Part shown: one piece after another, positions 25,856 to 32,845 of the stretch
Numbering within the stretch: position 1 is the stretch's first letter
How the letters are laid out: each line of letters opens with the position of its first letter
Assembly (NCBI GenBank): GCA_964518955.1
Contig: CAZFHS010000027.1
Location: forward strand, 20,377-84,376
DNA: 64,000 nt
From: JBDGYW01 sp964518955
GTDB taxonomy: Bacteria > Gemmatimonadota > Gemmatimonadetes > Gemmatimonadales > GWC2-71-9
Reading direction: 5' to 3'
Notes under the pieces: generated by a model
Told to the model about the DNA's origin: nothing
Database searches by the model: none
The model's input: only the letters and a program-made list of their open reading frames with translations
Translations under genes and position numbers: made by a program

Positions 25856-26552
25856 GAAGCGAAAGAAGTCGCGTCCGAAGCACAAAGTTGGCCGTCGTGC
25901 GTTCTTGACGGCTGCCGGTTCTGGTGCGGCGGCGGCGGTAATGCTGAAAGTCCCGCCGTACGTACAGGGCAGAACTTGGAACCCCGAGCTCATCAGGCCG
26001 CCCGGTTCACTCGCCGAGAACGAGTTCCTGGAAAAATGCGTCCGCTGCGGCGAGTGCATGAAGGTGTGTCCGACCAACGCCATTCACCCGACGACGCTCG
26101 AGGCCGGGCTAGCCGGGATCTGGTCTCCCTTTCTCATCATGAGCGTAGGATACTGTGAATACAACTGCACTCTTTGCGGGCAGGTTTGCCCAACCGGTGC
26201 AATAGAGGAACTGACGCTCGAGGAGAAGCAAGAAGTATTCATTGGGACCGCACATGTCGATCGCTCACGTTGCCTACCGTTTGCTTTCGACAGAGAGTGC
26301 ATCGTTTGCGAAGAGCACTGCCCCCTGCCGGAGAAGGCGATCTGGTTCCGAGAAGTGACGGTAATCAACCACGCCGGGGAAGAAGTGTACCTCCAACAGC
26401 CGATCGTGGACGCAGAACTGTGTATCGGATGCGGCATATGTGAGGAGAGCTGCCCGGTCAACGACCCGGCGGCAATCCGAGTCACGAGCGGCGGCGAGTC
26501 CCGGAATCCAGAGAACCAGTTCCTACTGGACCTGGGTTCGCCTTACGGATGA
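25848..26552 (+). CDS. NapG-like Tat-exported polyferredoxin
   Basis: A 234-residue protein with a Lys-rich N-terminus and a twin-arginine signal (VGRRAFLTAAGSG). Four Fe-S motifs are visible: CVRCGECMKVCP, CEYNCTLCGQVCP, a longer-spaced CLPF...CIVCEEHCP and CIGCGICEESCP. This is the NapG/MauM pattern: an exported ferredoxin taking electrons from a NapH-type membrane partner, which is encoded just upstream with overlap. With the Tat AKRs it forms a plausible periplasmic electron chain. The start is the ATG at 25848 after GGGGA; an upstream ATG in the same frame is less likely. The gene ends inside a shared terminator. Confidence 0.88.
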   Translation: MAKKRKKSRPKHKVGRRAFLTAAGSGAAAAVMLKVPPYVQGRTWNPELIRPPGSLAENEFLEKCVRCGECMKVCPTNAIHPTTLEAGLAGIWSPFLIMSVGYCEYNCTLCGQVCPTGAIEELTLEEKQEVFIGTAHVDRSRCLPFAFDRECIVCEEHCPLPEKAIWFREVTVINHAGEEVYLQQPIVDAELCIGCGICEESCPVNDPAAIRVTSGGESRNPENQFLLDLGSPYG

Positions 26553-26583
26553 CGAGCCAATCGCCGTCACGCGATTGGCTCGT
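26552..26583. terminator. Shared hairpin overlapping two convergent gene ends
   Basis: A perfect 13-bp stem (26552-26564 with 26571-26583) closes a 6-base loop. It includes the last base of the NapG-like stop codon, and its right arm encodes the last five codons of the phosphofructokinase on the minus strand. It can stop transcription from both sides. Confidence 0.8.
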
Positions 26584-27898
26584 TTGCCATCTGGCCGGGC
26601 TGACCGGTTGACTCCAGTACGCTCGTCCAGATGATGCCCTCCGGGTCGATCCGCTTGCGCTTGCTCACAGCGAGTTCGAGTGGAACGTGGATGAACCGGT
26701 TGTTCCAGGACCCGATCAGCAATCCCGTCTTCCCTGCCATCCCAGCGTGCGCCGCATGTTGTCCGAGGAACCCGCAGAAAATCCGGTCGTTGGGATTTGC
26801 CGGTACTGACCGGATGGTGTAGCTGGGATCTATATACTTGACCGAGTGACGCATGCCGCGTCCAGACAGATATTCGCCGATCCGCTCCTTCAGGTAAACC
26901 CCAATGTCGTCGAGGATTGCGTTGCCAGACGCGTCCTCTCCGCGGTCACCCTCGAACAAGTGCTGTCCGGATCCCTCCGCCACGACCACTAGCGCATGGC
27001 CACGGGCCTGAAGCCTCTTCTCGAGAACCGGCAAGAATCCCTTAGGTGGATCCAAATGGAACGGCACCTCCGGCACCAAAACGAAATTCGCGTCGGCCAC
27101 CGCCAGCGCCGCGTTCGCCGTGACAAATCCCGAGTGCCTGCCCATCAACTTCACTATTCCCACCCCGTTGATCGCCCCCCTCGCTTCGATGTGTGCCGCC
27201 CGCAAGGCATCCACGGCGGTGCTAACAGCAGTATCGAATCCAAAGGTCCGCGACACCACCCCAATGTCGTTGTCGATTGTCTTCGGTATGCCGATCACGC
27301 CGATGCTCAGGCCTCGTGACTCAACTTCCTTATGGATCTCGTCGGCGCCACGAAGCGTTCCATCTCCCCCGATCGCGAAGAGCAGTCGGACGTCTTCCCG
27401 ATATAGGGTGTCGACCATCACATCCACCGGTTGGGGACCGCGAGACGATCCCAAAAAGGTGCCGCCATCCTCATGGATGGTCCGGACGACGTCGGCGGTC
27501 AGGTCGACGAACGGCAAATGTGAGTCGGGATTGAGCCCCGTGTAGCCGTACTGAATCCCCTTGATGATGCGCACGCCGTAGTTGTAGGTGAGCGTGTGGA
27601 CGATGGAACGGATGACATCGTTGGTGCCCGGGCAGAGGCCACCACAGGTGACTATCGCCGCTTTCACGTTGAGGGGATCGAAGAACAGCTTGTCGCGCGG
27701 ACCGGCTTCCTCGAACGACAGAATCTCGCCCGTCTTGTCGAGCCTTTCCGCCAGATGCTTCTCCGACGTGTCGTATACGACTCTCGACGCGTCGTCGACA
27801 TACCGCATGTGGCGAACTGGCGATGCTACCGTGCGTTTTCCGAGCGATACGATCTCAGTTTCCAACCGGTCGCTGGAAAGAGGAGGCACGCTGCTCAT
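26567..27898 (-). CDS. ATP-dependent 6-phosphofructokinase (group II/III long form)
   Basis: A 443-residue cytoplasmic enzyme. Signature motifs: TCGGLCPGTNDVIR, FAIGGDGTLRGADEI, PKTIDNDIGVVSRTFGFDTA, and VGIVKLMGRHSGF. The Gly in GGDGT (not GGDDS) points to ATP rather than pyrophosphate as donor. It phosphorylates fructose 6-phosphate in glycolysis. The start at 27898 (AAGGAGG nine bases upstream) was chosen over a GTG adjacent to the ribosome site. An N-terminal extension of about 85 residues before the catalytic core is typical of the plant-like and actinobacterial long forms. It is divergent from pgk across a 201-base gap. Confidence 0.9.
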   Translation of the reverse strand: MSSVPPLSSDRLETEIVSLGKRTVASPVRHMRYVDDASRVVYDTSEKHLAERLDKTGEILSFEEAGPRDKLFFDPLNVKAAIVTCGGLCPGTNDVIRSIVHTLTYNYGVRIIKGIQYGYTGLNPDSHLPFVDLTADVVRTIHEDGGTFLGSSRGPQPVDVMVDTLYREDVRLLFAIGGDGTLRGADEIHKEVESRGLSIGVIGIPKTIDNDIGVVSRTFGFDTAVSTAVDALRAAHIEARGAINGVGIVKLMGRHSGFVTANAALAVADANFVLVPEVPFHLDPPKGFLPVLEKRLQARGHALVVVAEGSGQHLFEGDRGEDASGNAILDDIGVYLKERIGEYLSGRGMRHSVKYIDPSYTIRSVPANPNDRIFCGFLGQHAAHAGMAGKTGLLIGSWNNRFIHVPLELAVSKRKRIDPEGIIWTSVLESTGQPGQMANEPIA

Positions 27899-28099
27899 GT
27901 GATCCACCCTCCTTTTGCTTGCGTGCTCACGCGGCCACCATCGGCCAACACGACAAGGCTCAAAATACTACTCTCAACTATCGGTCTCCGCCTGTCGAAA
28001 CTCAACGCAGGATCGGCGAACGGTCTAGAGCGACGTTCCGCATACAAGCACACAATGCTACAGTTAAGAAACGCAGATCTCAACGTCAAGGAGCGCTCC

Positions 28100-29419
28100 A
28101 TGAACCGCGCCGAACTCGATCCCCGCCTGCCGCTGATTCAGGATGCCGACCTGGCCGGAAAGATCGTCCTTGTGCGGGTGGACCACAACGTCGTGAAGAA
28201 GGGAGTGATTCACGATCCCTACCGGATCGACGCGACCCTCGGCACACTTTACAGCATCGTTGAGAGCGGTGGCCGCCCGATTCTAATGACCCACGTGGGC
28301 CGCCCGAAAGACAAGAAGACGGGTCACATTGCGGTGAGCGATGACAGTTCGGTCGAGCCCGTAGTGGATTACTTGGAGCGGAAGCTCCACACGACCTTCG
28401 CCGTGCCCAAGTTTCACGTAGATCCGGAAAACGGCATAGAACAGATCGACACATCTGTAAACTGGCACATCAGAGACCTCGAAGAGCGGCGTATCGGCGG
28501 GATCTATCTCCCGAACACCAGGTGGTTCATGGGTGAGGAAGCCCGCGGTCAGGCCAAGGACGCGCTGGCGCGTCAGCTTGCGGGATTGGCGGACGTATTC
28601 GTGAACGACGCATTCGGATCGTGGCAGCCACATGTGTCGACAGTCGACGTAACCCGCTATCTGCCATCGTTCGCAGGATTCCTGTTGCAGAAGGAACTCA
28701 TCAATCTCAAACATGTGCTCGAGCCACAGCGGCCGATAGTGGCGGTAGTTGCCGGCGCGAAGTACGACACCAAGATCGGTCCGTTGAACGAGATCTATCG
28801 CAAAGTCGACCACCTGATCCTCGGCGGAGTCATCTACAACACATTCCTCTGCGCCAAGTACGGAGTGCGTATCAAGGGCGTGAGCGAGTCCGATATTGCC
28901 GCGGCCGGAGACCTCGTCAAGCAGGACGCAAAGGCAAAGAAAGTCGTCGAGTTGCCGGTGCTCGTAGAATCCGACGTATTCCCAAATCGGGAGGATGGCA
29001 AGTTCCGGGAGATTCGGATCGGCGATTTTGAGGAAGGCAAGGAATACGGCTACATACTCGACGTGGCGCCGGAGTCATTCGACACACCCGAGGTAGCCGA
29101 CGCCATCGGGTCGGCGAAAACGATATTCGTGAACGCAGTCATGGGCCTTACGCCACACTTCTGCGACGGTTCGGAAAAACTCGACCGCACCATAGACAAG
29201 AACCACGACGCAATGAAGTTCTACGGAGGTGGCGACACACTTCAGGAGTTCAAGAGCCTCTCCCCGGGTCTCTACCTGGCTGCGATGGATAGCGCTCAAT
29301 ACTACTTCTTCACTGGCGGCGGAACCGTTCTGAAAGCGATCGAGGAATCGACTCCGTACGGGTTGGAACCGGTGAAGGCGCTTATGATCAACGGCGGAGA
29401 ACAGCCTCAAAAGCTTTAG
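28100..29419 (+). CDS. pgk: Phosphoglycerate kinase (divergent)
   Basis: A 439-residue cytoplasmic enzyme that converts 1,3-bisphosphoglycerate and ADP to 3-phosphoglycerate and ATP. Motifs: VRVDHNVVKKG (usual form VRVDFNVP), LMTHVGRPKDKKTG, DVFVNDAFGSWQPHVST, VVAGAKYDTKI, and the nucleotide-site strings YGGGDT and FTGGGTVLKA. The substrate-binding Asp28 and Asn30 are kept but the Phe between them is His. Length is some 40 residues above typical bacterial PGK, with insertions in the N-domain. ATG at 28100 has AAGGAG six bases upstream; a long upstream in-frame extension overlaps the phosphofructokinase and was rejected. A lipoprotein gene follows 16 bases behind. Confidence 0.9.
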   Translation: MNRAELDPRLPLIQDADLAGKIVLVRVDHNVVKKGVIHDPYRIDATLGTLYSIVESGGRPILMTHVGRPKDKKTGHIAVSDDSSVEPVVDYLERKLHTTFAVPKFHVDPENGIEQIDTSVNWHIRDLEERRIGGIYLPNTRWFMGEEARGQAKDALARQLAGLADVFVNDAFGSWQPHVSTVDVTRYLPSFAGFLLQKELINLKHVLEPQRPIVAVVAGAKYDTKIGPLNEIYRKVDHLILGGVIYNTFLCAKYGVRIKGVSESDIAAAGDLVKQDAKAKKVVELPVLVESDVFPNREDGKFREIRIGDFEEGKEYGYILDVAPESFDTPEVADAIGSAKTIFVNAVMGLTPHFCDGSEKLDRTIDKNHDAMKFYGGGDTLQEFKSLSPGLYLAAMDSAQYYFFTGGGTVLKAIEESTPYGLEPVKALMINGGEQPQKL

Positions 29420-29435
29420 TGGTCGGAGAAGAACC

Positions 29436-30254
29436 ATGACAAGGCCATCTCACTTTGGACGAGCTGCAGGAATGCTGGGTTGGTTGTGCGTTGGAGCGGG
29501 ATGCGGAGAAGTCGGTGATCCGACAGATCCGTTCAACCCGGATGATATCCCCGAAGATGCGTTGATCGCCGGACACGAGACGGTTGCACAGTTCAGCTCG
29601 ATACCAACAACAGTATTGGACCATATCCGGGCCAACTACAACTTCTACTATGGCCACACCTCGCACGGCAGCCAGATAGTCACGGGGCTCAACATGCTTG
29701 CCGCCGAGGGCGCGGAGTACGGGGTTCCCAACTTCCACGAGGTCGGAGACGACCTCGGGCACAATGGGGACGTCTCCTGGGCAGCCGCCACACGTACGTA
29801 CCTCGATGCGCATCCTGGGGAGTACAACGTCGTGATGTGGTCGTGGTGTGGCGGTGTGTCGGACAATACCGAGACAGGCATCGACACCTACGTGAACACG
29901 ATGGCGCAACTGGAGACTGAATATCCAAACGTTCTGTTCATCTACATGACCGGCCATCTGGACGGCACCGGCGTTTCGGGAAACCTCTACGCTCGCAACA
30001 ACCAAATCAGGGCGTATGCTACTGCCAACGACAAGGTTCTCTTCGATTTCGCCGACATCGAGAGCTACGATCCCGACGGCACCTACTATCCTGATGCGTC
30101 AGACAACTGCGGTTGGTGTTCGACTTGGTGTGCGGGTCACAGCTGCCCGGCTTGCGGCAGCTGCGCTCACTCACATTGCTTCAACTGTTACTTGAAAGGC
30201 AAAGCCTTCTGGTGGATGATGGCCCGCGTAGCAGGTTGGGATCCGTCAACCTAG
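29436..30254 (+). CDS. Cys-rich lipoprotein of unrecognised family
   Basis: A 272-residue protein with a lipoprotein signal (LCVGAGC). The N-terminal two thirds contain a string FYYGHTSHGSQIVTG near residue 70, HPGEYNVVMWSWCGG near 130 and LFIYMTGHLDGTG near 170; the arrangement suggests an alpha/beta hydrolase-like (SGNH-type) fold, but I cannot prove it. The last 45 residues hold ten Cys in a run beginning CGWCSTWC and ending HCFNCY, plus His, likely a metal or disulfide cap. It starts 16 bases after pgk and so is probably transcribed with it. Its end overlaps the convergent AKR-3 gene by 9 bp. Function is unknown. Confidence 0.65.
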   Translation: MTRPSHFGRAAGMLGWLCVGAGCGEVGDPTDPFNPDDIPEDALIAGHETVAQFSSIPTTVLDHIRANYNFYYGHTSHGSQIVTGLNMLAAEGAEYGVPNFHEVGDDLGHNGDVSWAAATRTYLDAHPGEYNVVMWSWCGGVSDNTETGIDTYVNTMAQLETEYPNVLFIYMTGHLDGTGVSGNLYARNNQIRAYATANDKVLFDFADIESYDPDGTYYPDASDNCGWCSTWCAGHSCPACGSCAHSHCFNCYLKGKAFWWMMARVAGWDPST

Positions 30255-31577
30255 CACCAGGTTCCGGTGTGCCCTCGCCAACATGGTCTTGGTCGCCACG
30301 CCGTGCGGGCACGCCGACTCACAATCGCCCGCGCACGTGTCGCATTCGTCGGCATTGGCACCGTTGAGTCGTGCGTACTTCTCCATCGCCAGCTTTTCCC
30401 TGCCGTGCGCCTCGAAGTAGTGGTTGTAACGGAGTATCGTGTTGACCGGTACTCGCTGCGGGCAGGATGGCTCGCACTCACCGCACGCATGGCGGCAGTA
30501 AAACCTCCCCAGCAACGTTCCATAGCTGTCCAGCATCTCACCATCTGATTCGCTGAGCCGCTGCCCCGAGAGCGAAACAAACGATTCGAGCACATCAAAG
30601 GTGTTGATGGTGGGGCAGACCGAGTGCACCCCAGGATTGTCGAGAACGAATTTCGTGGCAGCCTGACGCACTTCATCCGTCGATTGGAGACCATAACGCT
30701 GCCTGAATTCGGCCGCTCCTGCCGCGAACGCGTCGTATTCGTCCGCGAGCCGTTGCACTCTCTCCGGAATCTCCCTGCCGCTCTGCCGTCTCTGCTCGTT
30801 CGCTTCTGCAACCCGTACATTGACGTTTACAGGGTCGGTCTTCATTAGCGTGACGCCCATATTCCTGGACCGACACATTTCAATGACCCGCTCGCCTTGC
30901 TCCTTCTGAAGGAAGTTGTAGACGAACAAGGCAACATCGAACCTGCCGTCTTCCGCCGCGGCCCCGATTACGTCTTCCATCGTATCCTGTGTACGGCCAT
31001 AAACCGAATGCTCGGTGCCGTGGTTGGAAAGCCCTGAGAACCGCACCTTCCCCTCGGCCTTGAGCTCCTCGATCAGCCTGTGATACGGCTCATGTTTCAC
31101 CTGGTCCGCAACGGGTGTCATGTGGATCATCAGGCAATCGACGTAGTCGGTCTGCAAGCGCTCGAGACATTGGTGGAAGCGCCGCTTCAACACCTCGTAT
31201 TCCCCGCCACCGCCGAACGTGAGGTTCAGCTTGGAAGTCAGGAAGATCGAGCCGCGATCGCGGCCCTGCATCGCCTGGCCTATTGCCCGCTCCGATTGCC
31301 CGTTGGCATAGTGTTCCGCCGTGTCGATATAGTTGACGCCCATATCCAGAGCGACTTCCATGACATTCGTGTTGTTGAGGAAACCGCCTCCGAACCCGAT
31401 GTCGGAAACCTCGAAGCCCGTCCTGCCCAACGTCCGGTGTTCGCGTACCCTGAGGTCCTGTCCGACAGCCTGAGCCTCAGTAGCCTCGGGTGATGCGACG
31501 GCCAGGCCGCTGCCTGCCACTGCGGCGCCGGTTGTCTTCAGGAAACCGCGTCGGCTCACTCCCTGTTTCGAACCCAT
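30246..31577 (-). CDS. Tat-exported aldo/keto reductase with two Fe-S motifs (AKR-3)
   Basis: A 443-residue paralogue of AKR-1 and AKR-2, placed about 3.7 kb from the end of the redox cluster. Twin-arginine signal (SRRGFLKTTG), then an AKR barrel with a full tetrad: YIDTAEHY (Asp, Tyr), FLTSKL (Lys) and MIHMTP (His). The C-terminus has CRHACGECEPSCP and CDTCAGDCESACP. It shares the charged insert in the barrel with AKR-2 (around residues 255-300). Start ATG at 31577 follows GGAGG by five bases; an earlier in-frame start is unsupported. It is monocistronic in this window. Confidence 0.85.
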   Translation of the reverse strand: MGSKQGVSRRGFLKTTGAAVAGSGLAVASPEATEAQAVGQDLRVREHRTLGRTGFEVSDIGFGGGFLNNTNVMEVALDMGVNYIDTAEHYANGQSERAIGQAMQGRDRGSIFLTSKLNLTFGGGGEYEVLKRRFHQCLERLQTDYVDCLMIHMTPVADQVKHEPYHRLIEELKAEGKVRFSGLSNHGTEHSVYGRTQDTMEDVIGAAAEDGRFDVALFVYNFLQKEQGERVIEMCRSRNMGVTLMKTDPVNVNVRVAEANEQRRQSGREIPERVQRLADEYDAFAAGAAEFRQRYGLQSTDEVRQAATKFVLDNPGVHSVCPTINTFDVLESFVSLSGQRLSESDGEMLDSYGTLLGRFYCRHACGECEPSCPQRVPVNTILRYNHYFEAHGREKLAMEKYARLNGANADECDTCAGDCESACPHGVATKTMLARAHRNLVLG

Positions 31578-31712
31578 CGACTCCTCCGGTTCAACGATCG
31601 CAACGCTTCTAGTTTGGATTGCTCGGTGCACAATACACCGATATCAAGTGAATGATCAATTGGTTGCCGTCAACACATCAGCCACTACACGTTTTGGACT
31701 ACGGAGGATTGA

Positions 31713-32606
31713 TCAGAAGGGTTGCAACGTGGGTCCCCAGCTCGGACGGCCGTCAAAATGCTCGTTGTCCGTGAGCGCCCGCATTCCGCTACCATCCACG
31801 TTCATCACATAAAGTTCAAAATCTCCGTCACGGAAACTCTGGAAGACGATACGATTTCCGTCAGGTGACCAGCACGGATACTCACTGACCGTTTCCTCGG
31901 TCGTGAGTTGCCGATCGTTATTCCCATCAACACCAATCACGTGAATCTCAACCGCACCTCCCATGAAGGGAGGAGTTTCAGCTGCTCCATAGGCGATCTG
32001 GAGACCATCTGGTGACCAACGCGGCATCATGGCCCATGCGGTGCGTGTTCGAACCCTTCTCAGATCATTTCCTTCCAGGTCCATCATCCAAATCTCCATT
32101 CCGTCATCTCGGTTGACGTTGACGATGAACCGGGTGCCTACCGGTGAGACAGTAGCATAGTTGTACGCAACATCATTCGCGACGGCCGGTTCAGCCGCTC
32201 CCGTCTCGATCTCGACCATCCAGATCTCTGGCACGCCGCTAACGTGCCTCCGTAGATAAAGCGACTCTCCGTCGGGCGCCCAGGCAGGCTCATCTTCCTC
32301 ATCGATCCCAGCAGTGAGACGCCGTTGATTGCCACCGTCCATGTCCATGATGAACACATGATTGGTTCCGTCTCTGTCGGAAACGAACGCAATGACGGAG
32401 CCGTCGGGTGAAATCGTCGGAGAGTAGTCCGCCGCTCCGCTGGAGGTGAGCCTCCTTTGACCTGTTCCCTCGGAAGCCATGGCGAATATGTCCAACGAGC
32501 CGAGCCGGTCGGATTGGAAAACAATCTCATCTGCGACATTCTGAGCGACTGCGCCAGTCGCAACTGTGCAGATGAACGAGAAGGAGAGGCTAGTACGTAT
32601 GGTCAT
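31713..32606 (-). CDS. Secreted TolB-like beta-propeller protein
   Basis: A 297-residue protein with a signal peptide (cleavage near GAVAQNV). PD40/TolB repeats recur about every 45 residues: YSPTISPDGSVIAFVSDRDG, EPAWAPDGESLYL, PRWSPDGLQIAYG, PCWSPDGNRIVFQSFRDG. This gives a likely six-bladed propeller. It may bind a protein or peptidoglycan partner in the periplasm; it is not the Tol-Pal TolB by context (no pal or tolA nearby). ATG at 32606 follows GAGGAG by 10 bases. It is divergent from ADOP-2. Confidence 0.8.
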   Translation of the reverse strand: MTIRTSLSFSFICTVATGAVAQNVADEIVFQSDRLGSLDIFAMASEGTGQRRLTSSGAADYSPTISPDGSVIAFVSDRDGTNHVFIMDMDGGNQRRLTAGIDEEDEPAWAPDGESLYLRRHVSGVPEIWMVEIETGAAEPAVANDVAYNYATVSPVGTRFIVNVNRDDGMEIWMMDLEGNDLRRVRTRTAWAMMPRWSPDGLQIAYGAAETPPFMGGAVEIHVIGVDGNNDRQLTTEETVSEYPCWSPDGNRIVFQSFRDGDFELYVMNVDGSGMRALTDNEHFDGRPSWGPTLQPF

Positions 32607-32696
32607 TGTCGACTTTCTCCTCAGGTGCACGAAGGCACGTCTCACTCGCCTGTAACCCGCGAGGTGTGGTGGCGGCTAAGCGGCACACCGCCCCTT

Positions 32697-32779
32697 TAGA
32701 TTGTCTATGGGAATTACGGAAGGCGTCCATCCCCTGTTTCAATCGCGCTCGATGCATTAAGCTTACTTTAGACAATCTA
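32697..32779. promoter_or_regulatory. Paired PadR-like operator sites upstream of ADOP-2
   Basis: TAGATTGTCTA (32697-32707) and its exact reverse complement TAGACAATCTA (32769-32779) lie 72 bases apart in the divergent gap. Each is itself a TAGA-N3-TCTA palindrome, suggesting two dimer sites that could loop. The likely ligand is the PadR encoded behind ADOP-2; this is inferred. Confidence 0.6.
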
Positions 32780-32845
32780 GGGATAGTCAGACCCTCCACC
32801 CTGGATCGTCGAACTCAGGTTGAAACCTGGTGGCGAGGAGTGCTT

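Noticed and set aside
24821..26552. Periplasmic nitrate reductase (nap) operon
   Set aside because: Only NapH- and NapG-like genes are present; no napA, napB, napC or napD is in the window.
26567..27898. Pyrophosphate-dependent phosphofructokinase
   Set aside because: The donor-site motif is GGDGT rather than GGDDS, which fits ATP as donor.
27596..28099. N-terminal extension of the pgk reading frame
   Set aside because: It overlaps the phosphofructokinase antisense and lacks PGK motifs; AAGGAG marks the start at 28100.
31713..32606. TolB of the Tol-Pal system
   Set aside because: The propeller repeats match but no tolA, tolQ, tolR or pal gene is near and the N-terminal TolB domain is missing.
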